Positions 1-6,861 of a DNA stretch of 12,146 nt are shown one piece after another. The notes under the pieces were generated by a model. It ran no database searches, was not told the DNA's origin, and was given only the letters and a program-made list of their open reading frames with translations. The stretch spans positions 1 to 12,146 of the forward strand of contig CAMNBU010000051.1 in assembly GCA_946533395.1 (NCBI GenBank). Reading direction: 5' to 3'. The DNA is from UBA4292 sp002395865. GTDB lineage: Bacteria; Bacillota; Clostridia; Lachnospirales; Lachnospiraceae. How positions within the stretch are numbered: position 1 is the first letter of the stretch; each line of letters opens with the position of its first letter. Made by a program: the position numbers and the translations under genes.

Positions 1-438
1 GCGTGCGAGTGTATGGACTACGGATGCAGAAGTGCAAAGGAAGTCAGTGCTTACCTCATCCATAAGGACCACCGCGAGATCGTCAAAAACGGCATAATCG
101 GCAAAAACAACAACTTCTTCCCTGAGCATTACGAGCGTTATGTGGATAAATGGTTTGTCGAGATGAATTTTACCGAGGATCTCGTGAAGGACGCCTGCCG
201 CAGAAGTATCGGCAAATCGTGGCCTTTTGAATACACGGACGCGATACTCAGCTCATGGGAAGCAAACGATATAAGGACCATGGAGGCTGTGGAGAAGGCC
301 GACAAGGACTTCAAGAAGAACCAGAACCTTCAGGCGGAGATCTCGAAAAAATACGACCGCAACAAGAACAACCGCTTCAACCAGTTTGAGACCAGAAAGC
401 GCGATTTCAACGAGGACGCAAAGAAGCTCTTTGATTAG
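1..438 (+). CDS. DnaD-domain replication protein, 3' part (5' end outside window)
   Basis: The reading frame is open from base 1 (codons for A-C-E-C precede the first Met at 13), so the gene starts upstream and only its last 145 codons are present. DnaD/DnaB_2-type domains take part in replication restart and helicase loading in Firmicutes. The sequence shows the family's C-terminal signature: an aromatic residue, a hydrophobic stretch and Trp (YTDAILSSW, bases 232-258), followed by a short helix and a Lys/Arg/Asn-rich tail ending in an NRFNQFETRKRDF-like segment, common at the ends of Clostridia DnaD proteins. An N-terminal winged-helix part would lie upstream. The stop is TAG at 436-438. 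The next gene, a DnaC/DnaI-like ATPase, begins 20 bases later on the same strand, which supports a replication role. A prophage DnaD is possible, but nothing else here looks phage-derived. Confidence 0.82.
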   Translation, partial: ACECMDYGCRSAKEVSAYLIHKDHREIVKNGIIGKNNNFFPEHYERYVDKWFVEMNFTEDLVKDACRRSIGKSWPFEYTDAILSSWEANDIRTMEAVEKADKDFKKNQNLQAEISKKYDRNKNNRFNQFETRKRDFNEDAKKLFD

Positions 439-458
439 GCGCGATACAGGAGAATGCC

Positions 459-1442
459 ATGGCATTATCAAACGCACAATACGATGCCGTAATGAGGGAA
501 TACGAAAAGAGAAGACTCGCGGCCGTACACAAAGCCGAGGAAAGAGCCGAGCTTGTGGAGCTCCGTCTTCCTCGACTTAAGGAGATCAGGGACGAGATGT
601 CATCGTCAGCTGCAAACGCCGTTCGCAAGTCCATAGCGGGCGATACCGAGGCGGTCGCCTCCTTCGAAAAAAGGTGCGCTGAGCTTGAAACCGAAAGGCT
701 CGGTCTGTTGAAGTCAAACGGCATCGAACCCGATTACGACAAACCGGTATACTCCTGCCCCCTGTGCTCCGACACGGGATATGTGGGTGACTATTCCGAT
801 AAAAAACGCTGCAAATGCCTGAATGCCGCCATAGTGGAGTACCTCTACCGCGACAGCAACCTGACAGGATACGCAAACGGCGCGTCATTTGAAAACTTCA
901 GTCTGGACTATTACCGCAAGGATGAGCAGCTTAATAACGGCCGGACTGAATACGAGCACATGAAGAGGATCTACGACAGAGCCGTGAGATTTGTGGATGA
1001 GTTCGATGAAAAGCATGCGAACCTCATGTTCATGGGCGATGTCGGCACCGGCAAGACATACATGTCCGGCTGCATTGCCGTAGGCCTGATAGAGAAGCAC
1101 ATACCGGTGCTCTATCTCTCCGCCTCCGACTTCTTCAACCGCCTGAACGAGAGACGTTTCTCTCACGACGATGAATATGGTGATGACGATCTGATAGATG
1201 AGTGCGAGCTCCTGATCATAGACGATCTGGGCTCGGAGGTCACAAATGAAAGGATGAACTCCGACTTTTTCAACTGTCTGAACACGCGAATGGCTAAAGG
1301 TCTTTCGACCATCATCTCCTCAAATCTGGAATTGGGCGAGTTTGAGAGCAGGTATTCGGCACGCATTTACTCAAGGATATCCACAGGCTTTGAATTCTTC
1401 CGTTTCGTCGGAAGAGATATCAGATGGCTTAAAAAGAAATAG
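459..1442 (+). CDS. DnaC/DnaI-like helicase-loader AAA+ ATPase
   Basis: This predicted cytoplasmic ATPase would load the replicative helicase onto DNA. The 327-residue protein has a charged coiled-coil N-terminus (about 1-90), a cysteine cluster (CPLC at 100-103 and CKC at 118-120) that probably binds zinc, as in many Clostridia DnaC-like proteins, and an AAA+ domain (about 185-320). Walker A is GDVGTGKT (193-200), Walker B is LLIIDD (251-256), a sensor-1-like SSN lies at 287-289, and arginines near 299-307 may form the finger. Start ATG 459 has AGGAGA at 448-453, five bases upstream. The gene lies 20 bases after the DnaD-domain gene, a common primosomal pairing in Firmicutes. Length and domain order fit the DnaC/DnaI group. 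IstB-like transposition helpers share the ATPase core, but they lack the cysteine cluster and the DnaD neighbour. Confidence 0.88.
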   Translation: MALSNAQYDAVMREYEKRRLAAVHKAEERAELVELRLPRLKEIRDEMSSSAANAVRKSIAGDTEAVASFEKRCAELETERLGLLKSNGIEPDYDKPVYSCPLCSDTGYVGDYSDKKRCKCLNAAIVEYLYRDSNLTGYANGASFENFSLDYYRKDEQLNNGRTEYEHMKRIYDRAVRFVDEFDEKHANLMFMGDVGTGKTYMSGCIAVGLIEKHIPVLYLSASDFFNRLNERRFSHDDEYGDDDLIDECELLIIDDLGSEVTNERMNSDFFNCLNTRMAKGLSTIISSNLELGEFESRYSARIYSRISTGFEFFRFVGRDIRWLKKK

Positions 1443-1495
1443 ACAGCGGGCAGACACGCTGCAGCACAAATAAATGTCTGCGGAAAGGTGCACAT

Positions 1496-2677
1496 ATGAG
1501 CCACAACGATGAAGTATTGAACACTATTCCCCTCGGTCCCCTCGGACTTATTCCTCTTAAAAGTTTTGAAGCTAACGCGCAGGCTATAGACAGCTTTCTC
1601 GCGCAGTGGAGAAGCGAAAGGAACGCGGAATTTCACAACACGCTCAGTTTCGGCGGCTACCAGAAGGACAGCTACATAGTTCCCGCTCAGGTGCCGAGAT
1701 TCGGCTCCGGAGAGGCGAAGGGCGTCCTCGGAGCTTCCGTCAGGGGCGATGACATCTATATCCTCCTCGACGTGTGCAACTATAATCTCACCTACTCGCT
1801 GTGCGGCAAGGTGAACCACTACTCTCCCGACGACCACTACGCGGATCTTAAGAGGGTGATCGCCGCTGTCGGCGGAAAAGCCAAGCGCATAAGCGTCATC
1901 ATGCCCTTCCTCTACGAGAGCCGTCAGCACAAGCGCACGGGCCGTGAGTCTTTGGACTGCGCGAACGCTCTTCAGGAGCTGGTGTCGATGGGTGTTGCCA
2001 ACATAATCACATTTGACGCGCATGACCCGAGAGTTCAAAACGCCATTCCGCTGTCCTCCTTCGAAAATGTTCCCTGCATCTATCAGTTTCTTAAAGCACT
2101 GGTTCGCGCGGTTCCGGACATCTGCTTCGACAAGGAACACATGATGATAATAAGCCCGGACGAGGGCGGAACGGGACGCGCCATCTACTACGCAAATCAT
2201 CTGGGTGTCGACATGGGTATGTTCTATAAGAGACGCGACTACACTAAGGTGGTCGACGGAAGGAACCCCATCGTCGCGCACGAATTCCTCGGCTCAAGCG
2301 TAGAGGGACAGGATGTGCTGATCGTCGACGACATGATCTCCTCGGGCGACTCCATGCTCGATGTGGCCAGGGAGCTCAAGAGAAGAAAGGCCAAGAGAGT
2401 GTTCTGTCTGTCAACCTTCGGCCTCTTTACGAACGGTCTCGCGAAGTTCGACACCGCCTACGAGTCAGGTGTCTTCGACTACCTGCTCACGACGAATCTG
2501 GTCTACCAGACCCCCGAGCTTCTTTCCAAGCCCTACTATGTAAATGTAGACATGAACAAGTATATCGCGATGATCATCGATCACCTTAATCACAATGTCA
2601 GTCTTCACGACATACTTAACCCTACCACTAGAATCAACAGACTTCTGACAGCTCACAGAGCGCTCAATCAGGGTTAG
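1496..2677 (+). CDS. prs: Ribose-phosphate pyrophosphokinase (PRPP synthetase), long form
   Basis: This enzyme makes PRPP from ribose 5-phosphate and ATP for nucleotide, histidine and tryptophan synthesis in the cytoplasm. Family landmarks appear in order: DLKRVI (118-122), the flexible-loop equivalent FLYESRQHKRTGRES (138-152), the metal/ATP region FDAHDPRVQNAIP (173-185), SPDEGGTGRA (220-229), and the PRPP-binding loop VLIVDDMISSGDS (274-286). At 393 residues it is much longer than classical PrsA (about 315). The extra length is an N-terminal leader of roughly 70 residues and a C-terminal extension. The PRPP loop differs from the usual DDxxDTxGT form. Start ATG 1496 has a GGAAAGGTG ribosome binding site (1482-1490). 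The 53-base gap after the DnaC-like gene allows co-transcription. The gene ends at a strong terminator. The family is certain; whether this is the housekeeping enzyme or a specialised paralogue cannot be told here. Confidence 0.92.
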   Translation: MSHNDEVLNTIPLGPLGLIPLKSFEANAQAIDSFLAQWRSERNAEFHNTLSFGGYQKDSYIVPAQVPRFGSGEAKGVLGASVRGDDIYILLDVCNYNLTYSLCGKVNHYSPDDHYADLKRVIAAVGGKAKRISVIMPFLYESRQHKRTGRESLDCANALQELVSMGVANIITFDAHDPRVQNAIPLSSFENVPCIYQFLKALVRAVPDICFDKEHMMIISPDEGGTGRAIYYANHLGVDMGMFYKRRDYTKVVDGRNPIVAHEFLGSSVEGQDVLIVDDMISSGDSMLDVARELKRRKAKRVFCLSTFGLFTNGLAKFDTAYESGVFDYLLTTNLVYQTPELLSKPYYVNVDMNKYIAMIIDHLNHNVSLHDILNPTTRINRLLTAHRALNQG

Positions 2678-2684
2678 ACAGAAA

Positions 2685-2714
2685 GATCCTTCGACTCAGC
2701 CGGGTCGAAGGATC
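2685..2714. terminator. Bidirectional intrinsic terminator between convergent genes
   Basis: A perfect 11-bp inverted repeat (GATCCTTCGAC at 2685-2695, GTCGAAGGATC at 2704-2714) can extend by a G-T and a C-G pair to leave a four-base loop AGCC. On the + strand it is followed by GTTTTA and on the - strand by TTTCTG, so it can stop transcripts from both prs (+, ending 2677) and azlD (-, ending 2718). The hairpin fills the 40-base gap between these convergent genes. Confidence 0.85.
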
Positions 2715-2717
2715 GTT

Positions 2718-3026
2718 TTATACGAAAAACTCCACAGCATACACCGCCGCGCAAGCGGCCACAGCCACAAATGTCAGCGACTTCCCCTTGTAGGCGAAGA
2801 ACACCGCCACGGCGATTCCCGCGCAGGCGGATATGACATTTCGGGTGGCATAGACCGCTGCCGGAAGGGTCATGGCAGCCAGCACCGCATACGGTATATA
2901 GTAGAGAACGCTTCTTATGAAGGTGTTCTCTATTTTTTTCGTGATGAGCGCAAATGGAAGCACTCTTATCAGATAAGTCGTTCCCGCCATCAGAAGAAGG
3001 TAGGAGAAAAATTGCATATTACTCAC
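2718..3026 (-). CDS. azlD: AzlD-family branched-chain amino acid exporter small subunit
   Basis: AzlD is the small membrane partner of AzlC. Together they export branched-chain amino acids and analogues such as azaleucine. The 102-residue protein is almost entirely hydrophobic, with about three to four membrane segments and the typical N-terminal segment TTYLIRVLPF (16-25) followed by Lys-Lys. The start is GTG at 3026: an AGGAGG sequence (complement of 3034-3039) lies seven bases upstream, whereas the in-frame ATG at 3017 is too far from it. The GTGA start overlaps the azlC stop by four bases, showing translational coupling. Length is normal for the family. The stop is directly beside the convergent terminator. 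Confidence 0.88.
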   Translation of the reverse strand: MSNMQFFSYLLLMAGTTYLIRVLPFALITKKIENTFIRSVLYYIPYAVLAAMTLPAAVYATRNVISACAGIAVAVFFAYKGKSLTFVAVAACAAVYAVEFFV

Positions 3027-3727
3027 GAGTCAACCTCCTCCGCTGCCGGCACAGGGAAAAATATCGCTCCGATCACCGCAGCTGCTACCGCGCAGATGCT
3101 CACGGCAAATCCCGAGGGCACTTCCCTCACCACAGGGACGTACCTGAATGCACACGCAAGCGTTACGGATATCGCGGCCACTAAAAGTATCGCCCTGCTC
3201 TTTTTCATTTCAGGCACCACTATCGCTATGAACATGCCGTATATTGCAAGTCCGAGTGCGGACAGAAGCCTCTCCCCGAGAACATTTCCGAGAATTGCCC
3301 CCAGAAGGGTTCCGGCAGTCCAGCCGATCCAGGGTATCATGGCAAGTCCCGCAAAGAAAGCTCTCTTCACTTTCTTCTCGGTCATCGCCACGGCAAATAT
3401 CTCATCGGTCACAAAAAAGCCCAGAAGCCACCTGTAAATGCCGCAGAAGGCCTTATCGGCCTTCTGTCCCAGAGAGATGCTCATGAATGAGTATCTCACA
3501 TTTATGGTGAGCTGTGACACCAGCATCTCTATATATCTCCCCGGCATGAGCATGGTACCTATGCCCGAGAACTGTCCGGCCGAGGTCACGGTGAGGAACG
3601 ATATAAGTCCCGCCTGCCACCAGCTGTACCCCATCCCGTAGGCCATGATGCCGAAGGTGAAGCTCACGCTCAGGTATCCGAGACCTATCGGCACTCCCGC
3701 CCGAAGGCCCCTAACAAATTCACGCAT
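3023..3727 (-). CDS. azlC: AzlC-family branched-chain amino acid permease
   Basis: This is the large subunit of the AzlCD exporter in the cytoplasmic membrane. The family hallmark near the N-terminus (G-x-P-I-G-x-G-Y-x-x-V-S-x-x-F-G) is seen as GVPIGLGYLSVSFTFG. It is followed by TSAGQFSG, by NVRYSFMS with its conserved Asn-Arg-Tyr, and by FFVTDEIFAVA, all typical of AzlC. Six or more hydrophobic segments span the protein. I place the start at ATG 3727 because CAGGAG (complement of 3734-3739) lies six bases upstream. A longer reading from ATG 3757 adds ten residues but has no clear ribosome binding site. The resulting 234-residue size is normal. The gene follows the SbcC/YhaN-like ATPase by 37 bases without a visible terminator, so it is probably co-transcribed with it. 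Confidence 0.9.
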   Translation of the reverse strand: MREFVRGLRAGVPIGLGYLSVSFTFGIMAYGMGYSWWQAGLISFLTVTSAGQFSGIGTMLMPGRYIEMLVSQLTINVRYSFMSISLGQKADKAFCGIYRWLLGFFVTDEIFAVAMTEKKVKRAFFAGLAMIPWIGWTAGTLLGAILGNVLGERLLSALGLAIYGMFIAIVVPEMKKSRAILLVAAISVTLACAFRYVPVVREVPSGFAVSICAVAAAVIGAIFFPVPAAEEVDS

Positions 3728-3733
3728 TTCAAT

Positions 3734-3739
3734 CTCCTG
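3734..3739 (-). promoter_or_regulatory. Ribosome binding site deciding the azlC start
   Basis: CAGGAG on the - strand sits six bases before ATG 3727. It lies inside the longer open frame that begins at 3757, where no comparable site precedes the ATG. It therefore supports the shorter AzlC protein. Confidence 0.7.
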
Positions 3740-3764
3740 TGATGATACGGTGATCATCCAAAAG

Positions 3765-5543
3765 TCATCTCTTCAAAGGCTGCTGCTCAGCCTGCCGGTT
3801 CTTAGAAAAACCCCTGTCCGCCAGTATACGCTTCTCTCGCTTCTGGCAGGTGAGTATTATCACCTGACGATTGCATGAGCCCAGAAGCTCCATGGCCCCG
3901 GCGGTCCTGTCGTCATCGAAGAAAGCAAATGTATCGTCCAATATGAACGGAAGCTTCATCTGTGTAAAGCAGTCTGCCGCCGCCATCCTTATGCACAGAT
4001 ATGCCTGCTCGATGGTTCCGCGGCTCACCTGCAGAAGATCCACCGTTCTCTCGCCGACCAGTCTGACTCTTTTGTCATCGCCGATGATCATCTTCGAATA
4101 CCTTCCTCCCGTGACTGCGGCAAAATAATCCGAAGCTCGTCCCAGCATCTCGAAGCCGAAGGAGTCCTCTATCTGTCTTGCGGCCAGGAAGAGCATCTGC
4201 ATGGCCGTCCTTACCGCTGCAATGTCGCGGTTTATCCTGTCATTTTCCTCGCGATCCCTTCTTGCGATCTCAAGCTTTTCGTTCGTGGAATCAAGCCTTG
4301 CGGTTATACCCTGCTGTTCCCAGGAAAGTCTCTGTATCTCCTTCTCGAGCTCCGTGTTCTGCTCGTGAAGCACATGGTACTCATCATTATCCGTTTCCGA
4401 GAGAGCCTTTATTATTTCGCTCTTCTTGCGCGCAATGGCATTGAGCTCTCTCTCGGTCTCCTCGTATTTGGAAGCCCTGTCCTGCGCCAGACGGAAGAAG
4501 TTTATCCTCTGCCTTCTTCTTCTTCCGGACACCGCAAATAACACCGCCATAGCGCACGCGCCGATCACGCACATCACACCTATAACTGCGACAAATCTCC
4601 ATCTGAGCCTCGCGGTATAGTGAAGATATACAGAAAGCGGTATCGCCGTTATAAAAGCGGCTGCAAGCGCTATGCAAACGATTTGAAGCGCTCCCAAAGC
4701 GGAGCTGCTGTTTTTCACTCCTCCGGCCTGCTTTACGAGCTCGTCCTTTTGCTGTGAATATCTGGCAAGCTCCTCTTTTAGCCTTTTTTCATCCTCCTCC
4801 AGGGAAGCGGCAAGATTCTTTCGCTCTTTAGCCTTCTCCTCCCTGTCGGAGAACCTCTCGTATTCCTCGCTTCTTCCCGTTCTCAGTTGTCTCACCTTCT
4901 CGACATAGCGGGTGAGATTCGTCTCCAGCTCCTTCTCTATTCCTTCCTTAGCGGCAGTCAGTTCTTTCACCGCGGCGTCGATATCGTTCCTCTGCCTTTT
5001 CTGAAGAGATATGCGTCTTTTCGCGAGCTCATCCTGCGTGGACTGTATAGAAATATTTATATTTTTACCGCGGCCGATGTTATTGACATGTTCCTTAAGT
5101 TCCGAAGCGAGTTCCTCCACAGAGATGCCCCTCATCTGACCGATACTCACGGTATTCGAATAAACGCTCTCCGTGATATATCCCGTCAGCTGCCTGAGCC
5201 TGTCCGCAGCCGGAACCAGCTCCCTGCCGCTTTCGACCTCAGTCAGATGCAGATACGGCGCATCGGCCAGGAAGCTTCTCTCTATCAGGTAACTCCTGCC
5301 CTCGCTCTCGAAGACCATCGCGCCGCCGTAACCGCCCTTATCATCCCAAGGCTCGTACTTCTTCTTCAGTTCGAGCGCGTACTCGCTTCCGTCCAGTCCG
5401 AAGAGCATGGCAAATATAAAGGCAAAGATAGTGCTCTTTCCCGCCTCATTTGCACCCTCGATCACGTTCATCCCCGGGTTCAGGCTGATATTCTTATCAT
5501 GAAATTTTCCGAAATGACTGATCTGCAGCTCTACGATCTTCAA
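3765..5543 (-). CDS. SbcC/YhaN-like SMC-type ATPase with central membrane hairpin
   Basis: This is an ABC/SMC-type ATPase of the SbcC-Rad50-YhaN group. The N-terminal half-domain (MKIVELQISHFGKF) has Walker A GANEAGKST (30-38) and a Q-loop SIGQMRG (133-139). Charged coiled-coil regions (about 165-275 and 350-460) flank two strongly hydrophobic segments (about 283-307 and 315-338), which sit where SbcC/Rad50 carries its zinc hook. No CxxC hook is present. The C-terminal half has a signature-like VSRGT (506-510), Walker B FILDD (533-537) and a switch region VIILTCQKRE where Gln stands at the usual His. At 592 residues it is short for SbcC or YhaN (about 950-1100). The start is TTG 5543, with AGAGGG (complement of 5550-5555) six bases upstream. 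It follows the phosphoesterase-like gene by 15 bases, the usual SbcD-SbcC order. The ATPase fold is certain; a nuclease or DNA role is inferred. Confidence 0.85.
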   Translation of the reverse strand: MKIVELQISHFGKFHDKNISLNPGMNVIEGANEAGKSTIFAFIFAMLFGLDGSEYALELKKKYEPWDDKGGYGGAMVFESEGRSYLIERSFLADAPYLHLTEVESGRELVPAADRLRQLTGYITESVYSNTVSIGQMRGISVEELASELKEHVNNIGRGKNINISIQSTQDELAKRRISLQKRQRNDIDAAVKELTAAKEGIEKELETNLTRYVEKVRQLRTGRSEEYERFSDREEKAKERKNLAASLEEDEKRLKEELARYSQQKDELVKQAGGVKNSSSALGALQIVCIALAAAFITAIPLSVYLHYTARLRWRFVAVIGVMCVIGACAMAVLFAVSGRRRRQRINFFRLAQDRASKYEETERELNAIARKKSEIIKALSETDNDEYHVLHEQNTELEKEIQRLSWEQQGITARLDSTNEKLEIARRDREENDRINRDIAAVRTAMQMLFLAARQIEDSFGFEMLGRASDYFAAVTGGRYSKMIIGDDKRVRLVGERTVDLLQVSRGTIEQAYLCIRMAAADCFTQMKLPFILDDTFAFFDDDRTAGAMELLGSCNRQVIILTCQKREKRILADRGFSKNRQAEQQPLKR

Positions 5544-5558
5544 AGCCCGCCCTCTTAT

Positions 5559-6593
5559 CTATCTTCCGGAGTCCAGCAGAGTCCTGACGCCGAGCTCCAT
5601 GGCCTGCGCCGCCTCAGGTCTTTTATCCATCTCCAGAAGATCTATGTATTTGCCAACTATATCTTCGCTGTGCATGGCCTTAACAGCCTTTATATCCACC
5701 GGTGCCTGCCCCGAATACTCCACGCTGAGGACATTGCCGCACCTTTTGACCGCGTCGGTCAGCTCACTGTCCTGCGCGGTGCCTGTCAGCCGCACGGTAA
5801 AGATGTTGTTGCTCCCCTCGTCGGATATCCTCTTCCTGATGCGCGGCAGGATATCCTCATCCCCGGAGAACTCACGAACATCCAGTTCGATTTTCCTGTA
5901 GCTTCGCTTCTGCGTAGCCACAAATGTGAGCCTTGTACCGCCGTCGTCTATCTCACCGAGTATGTAACCGTGCTTTGCATCCCCGGGCTCCAAGGGCTCG
6001 AGCGTGCCGGGATAAGCAGCCTTTTCTCTCTCCAGGATATCGCACTGTGCCTTTCCGCCCATAGCCACATAGTCGAAGCCTGCCGTAGCGATCATGTACA
6101 CATCGTCCTGTGTCAGCTCGCCTGCGCTAAACATCAGTATATTGTAATCCTCACCGATCACAGGAGAACATTTCAGTGCATCTTCCCTGCAGGTTCTATC
6201 ACCCGTGAGGCTTATCCCCTGCACCTTCACACCCGGGTACGGCAGCTCGTAAGTCTGTGGTCCTCCTTCTCCGAGGAGATGCACATGCTCCGGCCACTCA
6301 CAAATCTGATACAGCGATGCCGGACATAACCTGTCTTTGTCTCCTGCCGTGATAAACACCTGCGTATCCTTCAGTCTGGAGAGTATCGCCAGCGCCTCAT
6401 CCATCTCCTTCACCGAGGGAAGCCTGCCGAAGAGATTGCCGCTTATGAGAAGCACATCCGCTCTCTCCCTGTTGCAGTCATCTATAACACGCCCGAAAGA
6501 GTCCCAGAGCTCTTTCGCCCGGGACTCTCCCCAAATCATGCCTGCATCAGGCACCGTGCCTAGATATACATCGGAAATATGGATGAACTTCAT
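5559..6593 (-). CDS. SbcD/YhaO-like metallophosphoesterase-fold protein, probable pseudoenzyme
   Basis: The framework is that of the SbcD/Mre11/YhaO calcineurin-like phosphoesterases that partner SbcC-type ATPases: a beta-strand with D8 (KFIHISDVYLG), then LLISGNLFGR (48-57), FITAGDKDR (80-88), NILMFSAGE (151-159), FDYVAMGGKAQ (173-183) and the following YPGTLEP and HGYILGEI strands. The metal ligands are mostly gone. The usual DxH is D-V-Y, GD is G-N53, GNHD is G-D-K-D, the middle His is S156, and GHxH is G-G180-K-A182. Only D8 remains. The frame is uninterrupted over 344 codons, and the ribosome binding site is good (GGAGG, complement of 6601-6605, seven bases from ATG 6593). This points to a maintained, catalytically dead protein, not decay. 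It is 15 bases ahead of its ATPase partner. The fold call is firm; loss of activity is inferred. Confidence 0.85.
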   Translation of the reverse strand: MKFIHISDVYLGTVPDAGMIWGESRAKELWDSFGRVIDDCNRERADVLLISGNLFGRLPSVKEMDEALAILSRLKDTQVFITAGDKDRLCPASLYQICEWPEHVHLLGEGGPQTYELPYPGVKVQGISLTGDRTCREDALKCSPVIGEDYNILMFSAGELTQDDVYMIATAGFDYVAMGGKAQCDILEREKAAYPGTLEPLEPGDAKHGYILGEIDDGGTRLTFVATQKRSYRKIELDVREFSGDEDILPRIRKRISDEGSNNIFTVRLTGTAQDSELTDAVKRCGNVLSVEYSGQAPVDIKAVKAMHSEDIVGKYIDLLEMDKRPEAAQAMELGVRTLLDSGR

Positions 6594-6625
6594 AACGCCG
6601 CCTCCACCCGATCTATCGCAATCAA

Positions 6626-6806
6626 GCTATTTCGTAACTATTCAGCACCCGCCCATCACATTCGCAAAACCTCTGCCAAAGGCATCGGTTTTTGCTCATG
6701 TGACGGACGTCTGCTATTAGAACCACGCAGAAATAACCATCCGAGTTCATGCGGGGCATGACTCGTCCGGTCATCCCTGCATGGTTCTGAATAGTTACGC
6801 TATTTC
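6626..6806. repeat. 8-bp direct repeats flanking the MITE-like element
   Basis: GCTATTTC occurs at 6626-6633 and again at 6799-6806, each directly abutting one of the 12-bp inverted repeats. The geometry matches a target duplication made by transposase insertion. Confidence 0.5.
6634..6798. mobile_element. MITE-like repeat element with 12-bp terminal inverted repeats
   Basis: GTAACTATTCAG (6634-6645) and its exact complement CTGAATAGTTAC (6787-6798) bound a 165-bp stretch. The identical octamer GCTATTTC lies immediately outside each end (6626-6633 and 6799-6806), as a target-site duplication would. The interior has no convincing gene. It contains a smaller imperfect hairpin around GCGGGGCATGAC and GTCATCCCTGC near 6750-6780. 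The structure fits a small non-autonomous insertion element or a dispersed extragenic repeat. The octamers could instead be part of the repeat ends themselves. Copies elsewhere in the genome cannot be seen from here. Confidence 0.55.
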
Positions 6807-6811
6807 CAACA

Positions 6812-6828
6812 TTTTCGCTTCGCGAAAA
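6812..6828. repeat. Perfect hairpin after asnS (7-bp stem, 3-base loop)
   Basis: TTTTCGC (6812-6818) and GCGAAAA (6822-6828) pair perfectly around TTC. On the - strand it lies downstream of asnS, after a first stronger hairpin. No T-run follows on that strand, so termination here is uncertain. It may help to stabilise the asnS mRNA end. Confidence 0.45.
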
Positions 6829-6838
6829 CGTCGCCTTC

Positions 6839-6861
6839 GCTCGATTGCGAAGCAATCGAGC
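6839..6861. terminator. Hairpin overlapping the asnS stop codon (possible weak terminator)
   Basis: GCTCGATTGC (6839-6848) and GCAATCGAGC (6852-6861) form a perfect 10-bp stem with a three-base loop. The last base of the asnS stop codon (complement of 6861-6863) lies in the stem. On the - strand the following bases are GAAGGCGACG and not T-rich, so a standard Rho-independent terminator is not supported. A structural mRNA end or partial terminator is possible. Confidence 0.45.

Noticed and set aside
1443..1495. Inverted repeat GCAGACA (1450-1456) / TGTCTGC (1475-1481) before the prs ribosome binding site
   Set aside because: Seven base pairs around an 18-base loop is weak, with a competing short stem nearby and no T-run. 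It is too common by chance to call a regulatory site.
1367..2281. A 304-codon frame on the - strand opposite prs
   Set aside because: It covers the conserved catalytic blocks of the PRPP synthetase on the other strand and has no protein features of its own.
4887..6329. A 480-codon open frame on the + strand
   Set aside because: It lies antisense across two well-supported - strand genes, has no ribosome binding site, and its translation shows no recognisable motif. It is an antisense frame opened by codon bias.
6622..6855. A 77-codon frame on the - strand across the MITE-like element
   Set aside because: It begins at a TTG inside a hairpin without a ribosome binding site and spans both inverted repeats and both direct repeats, so it is better explained as repeat sequence.
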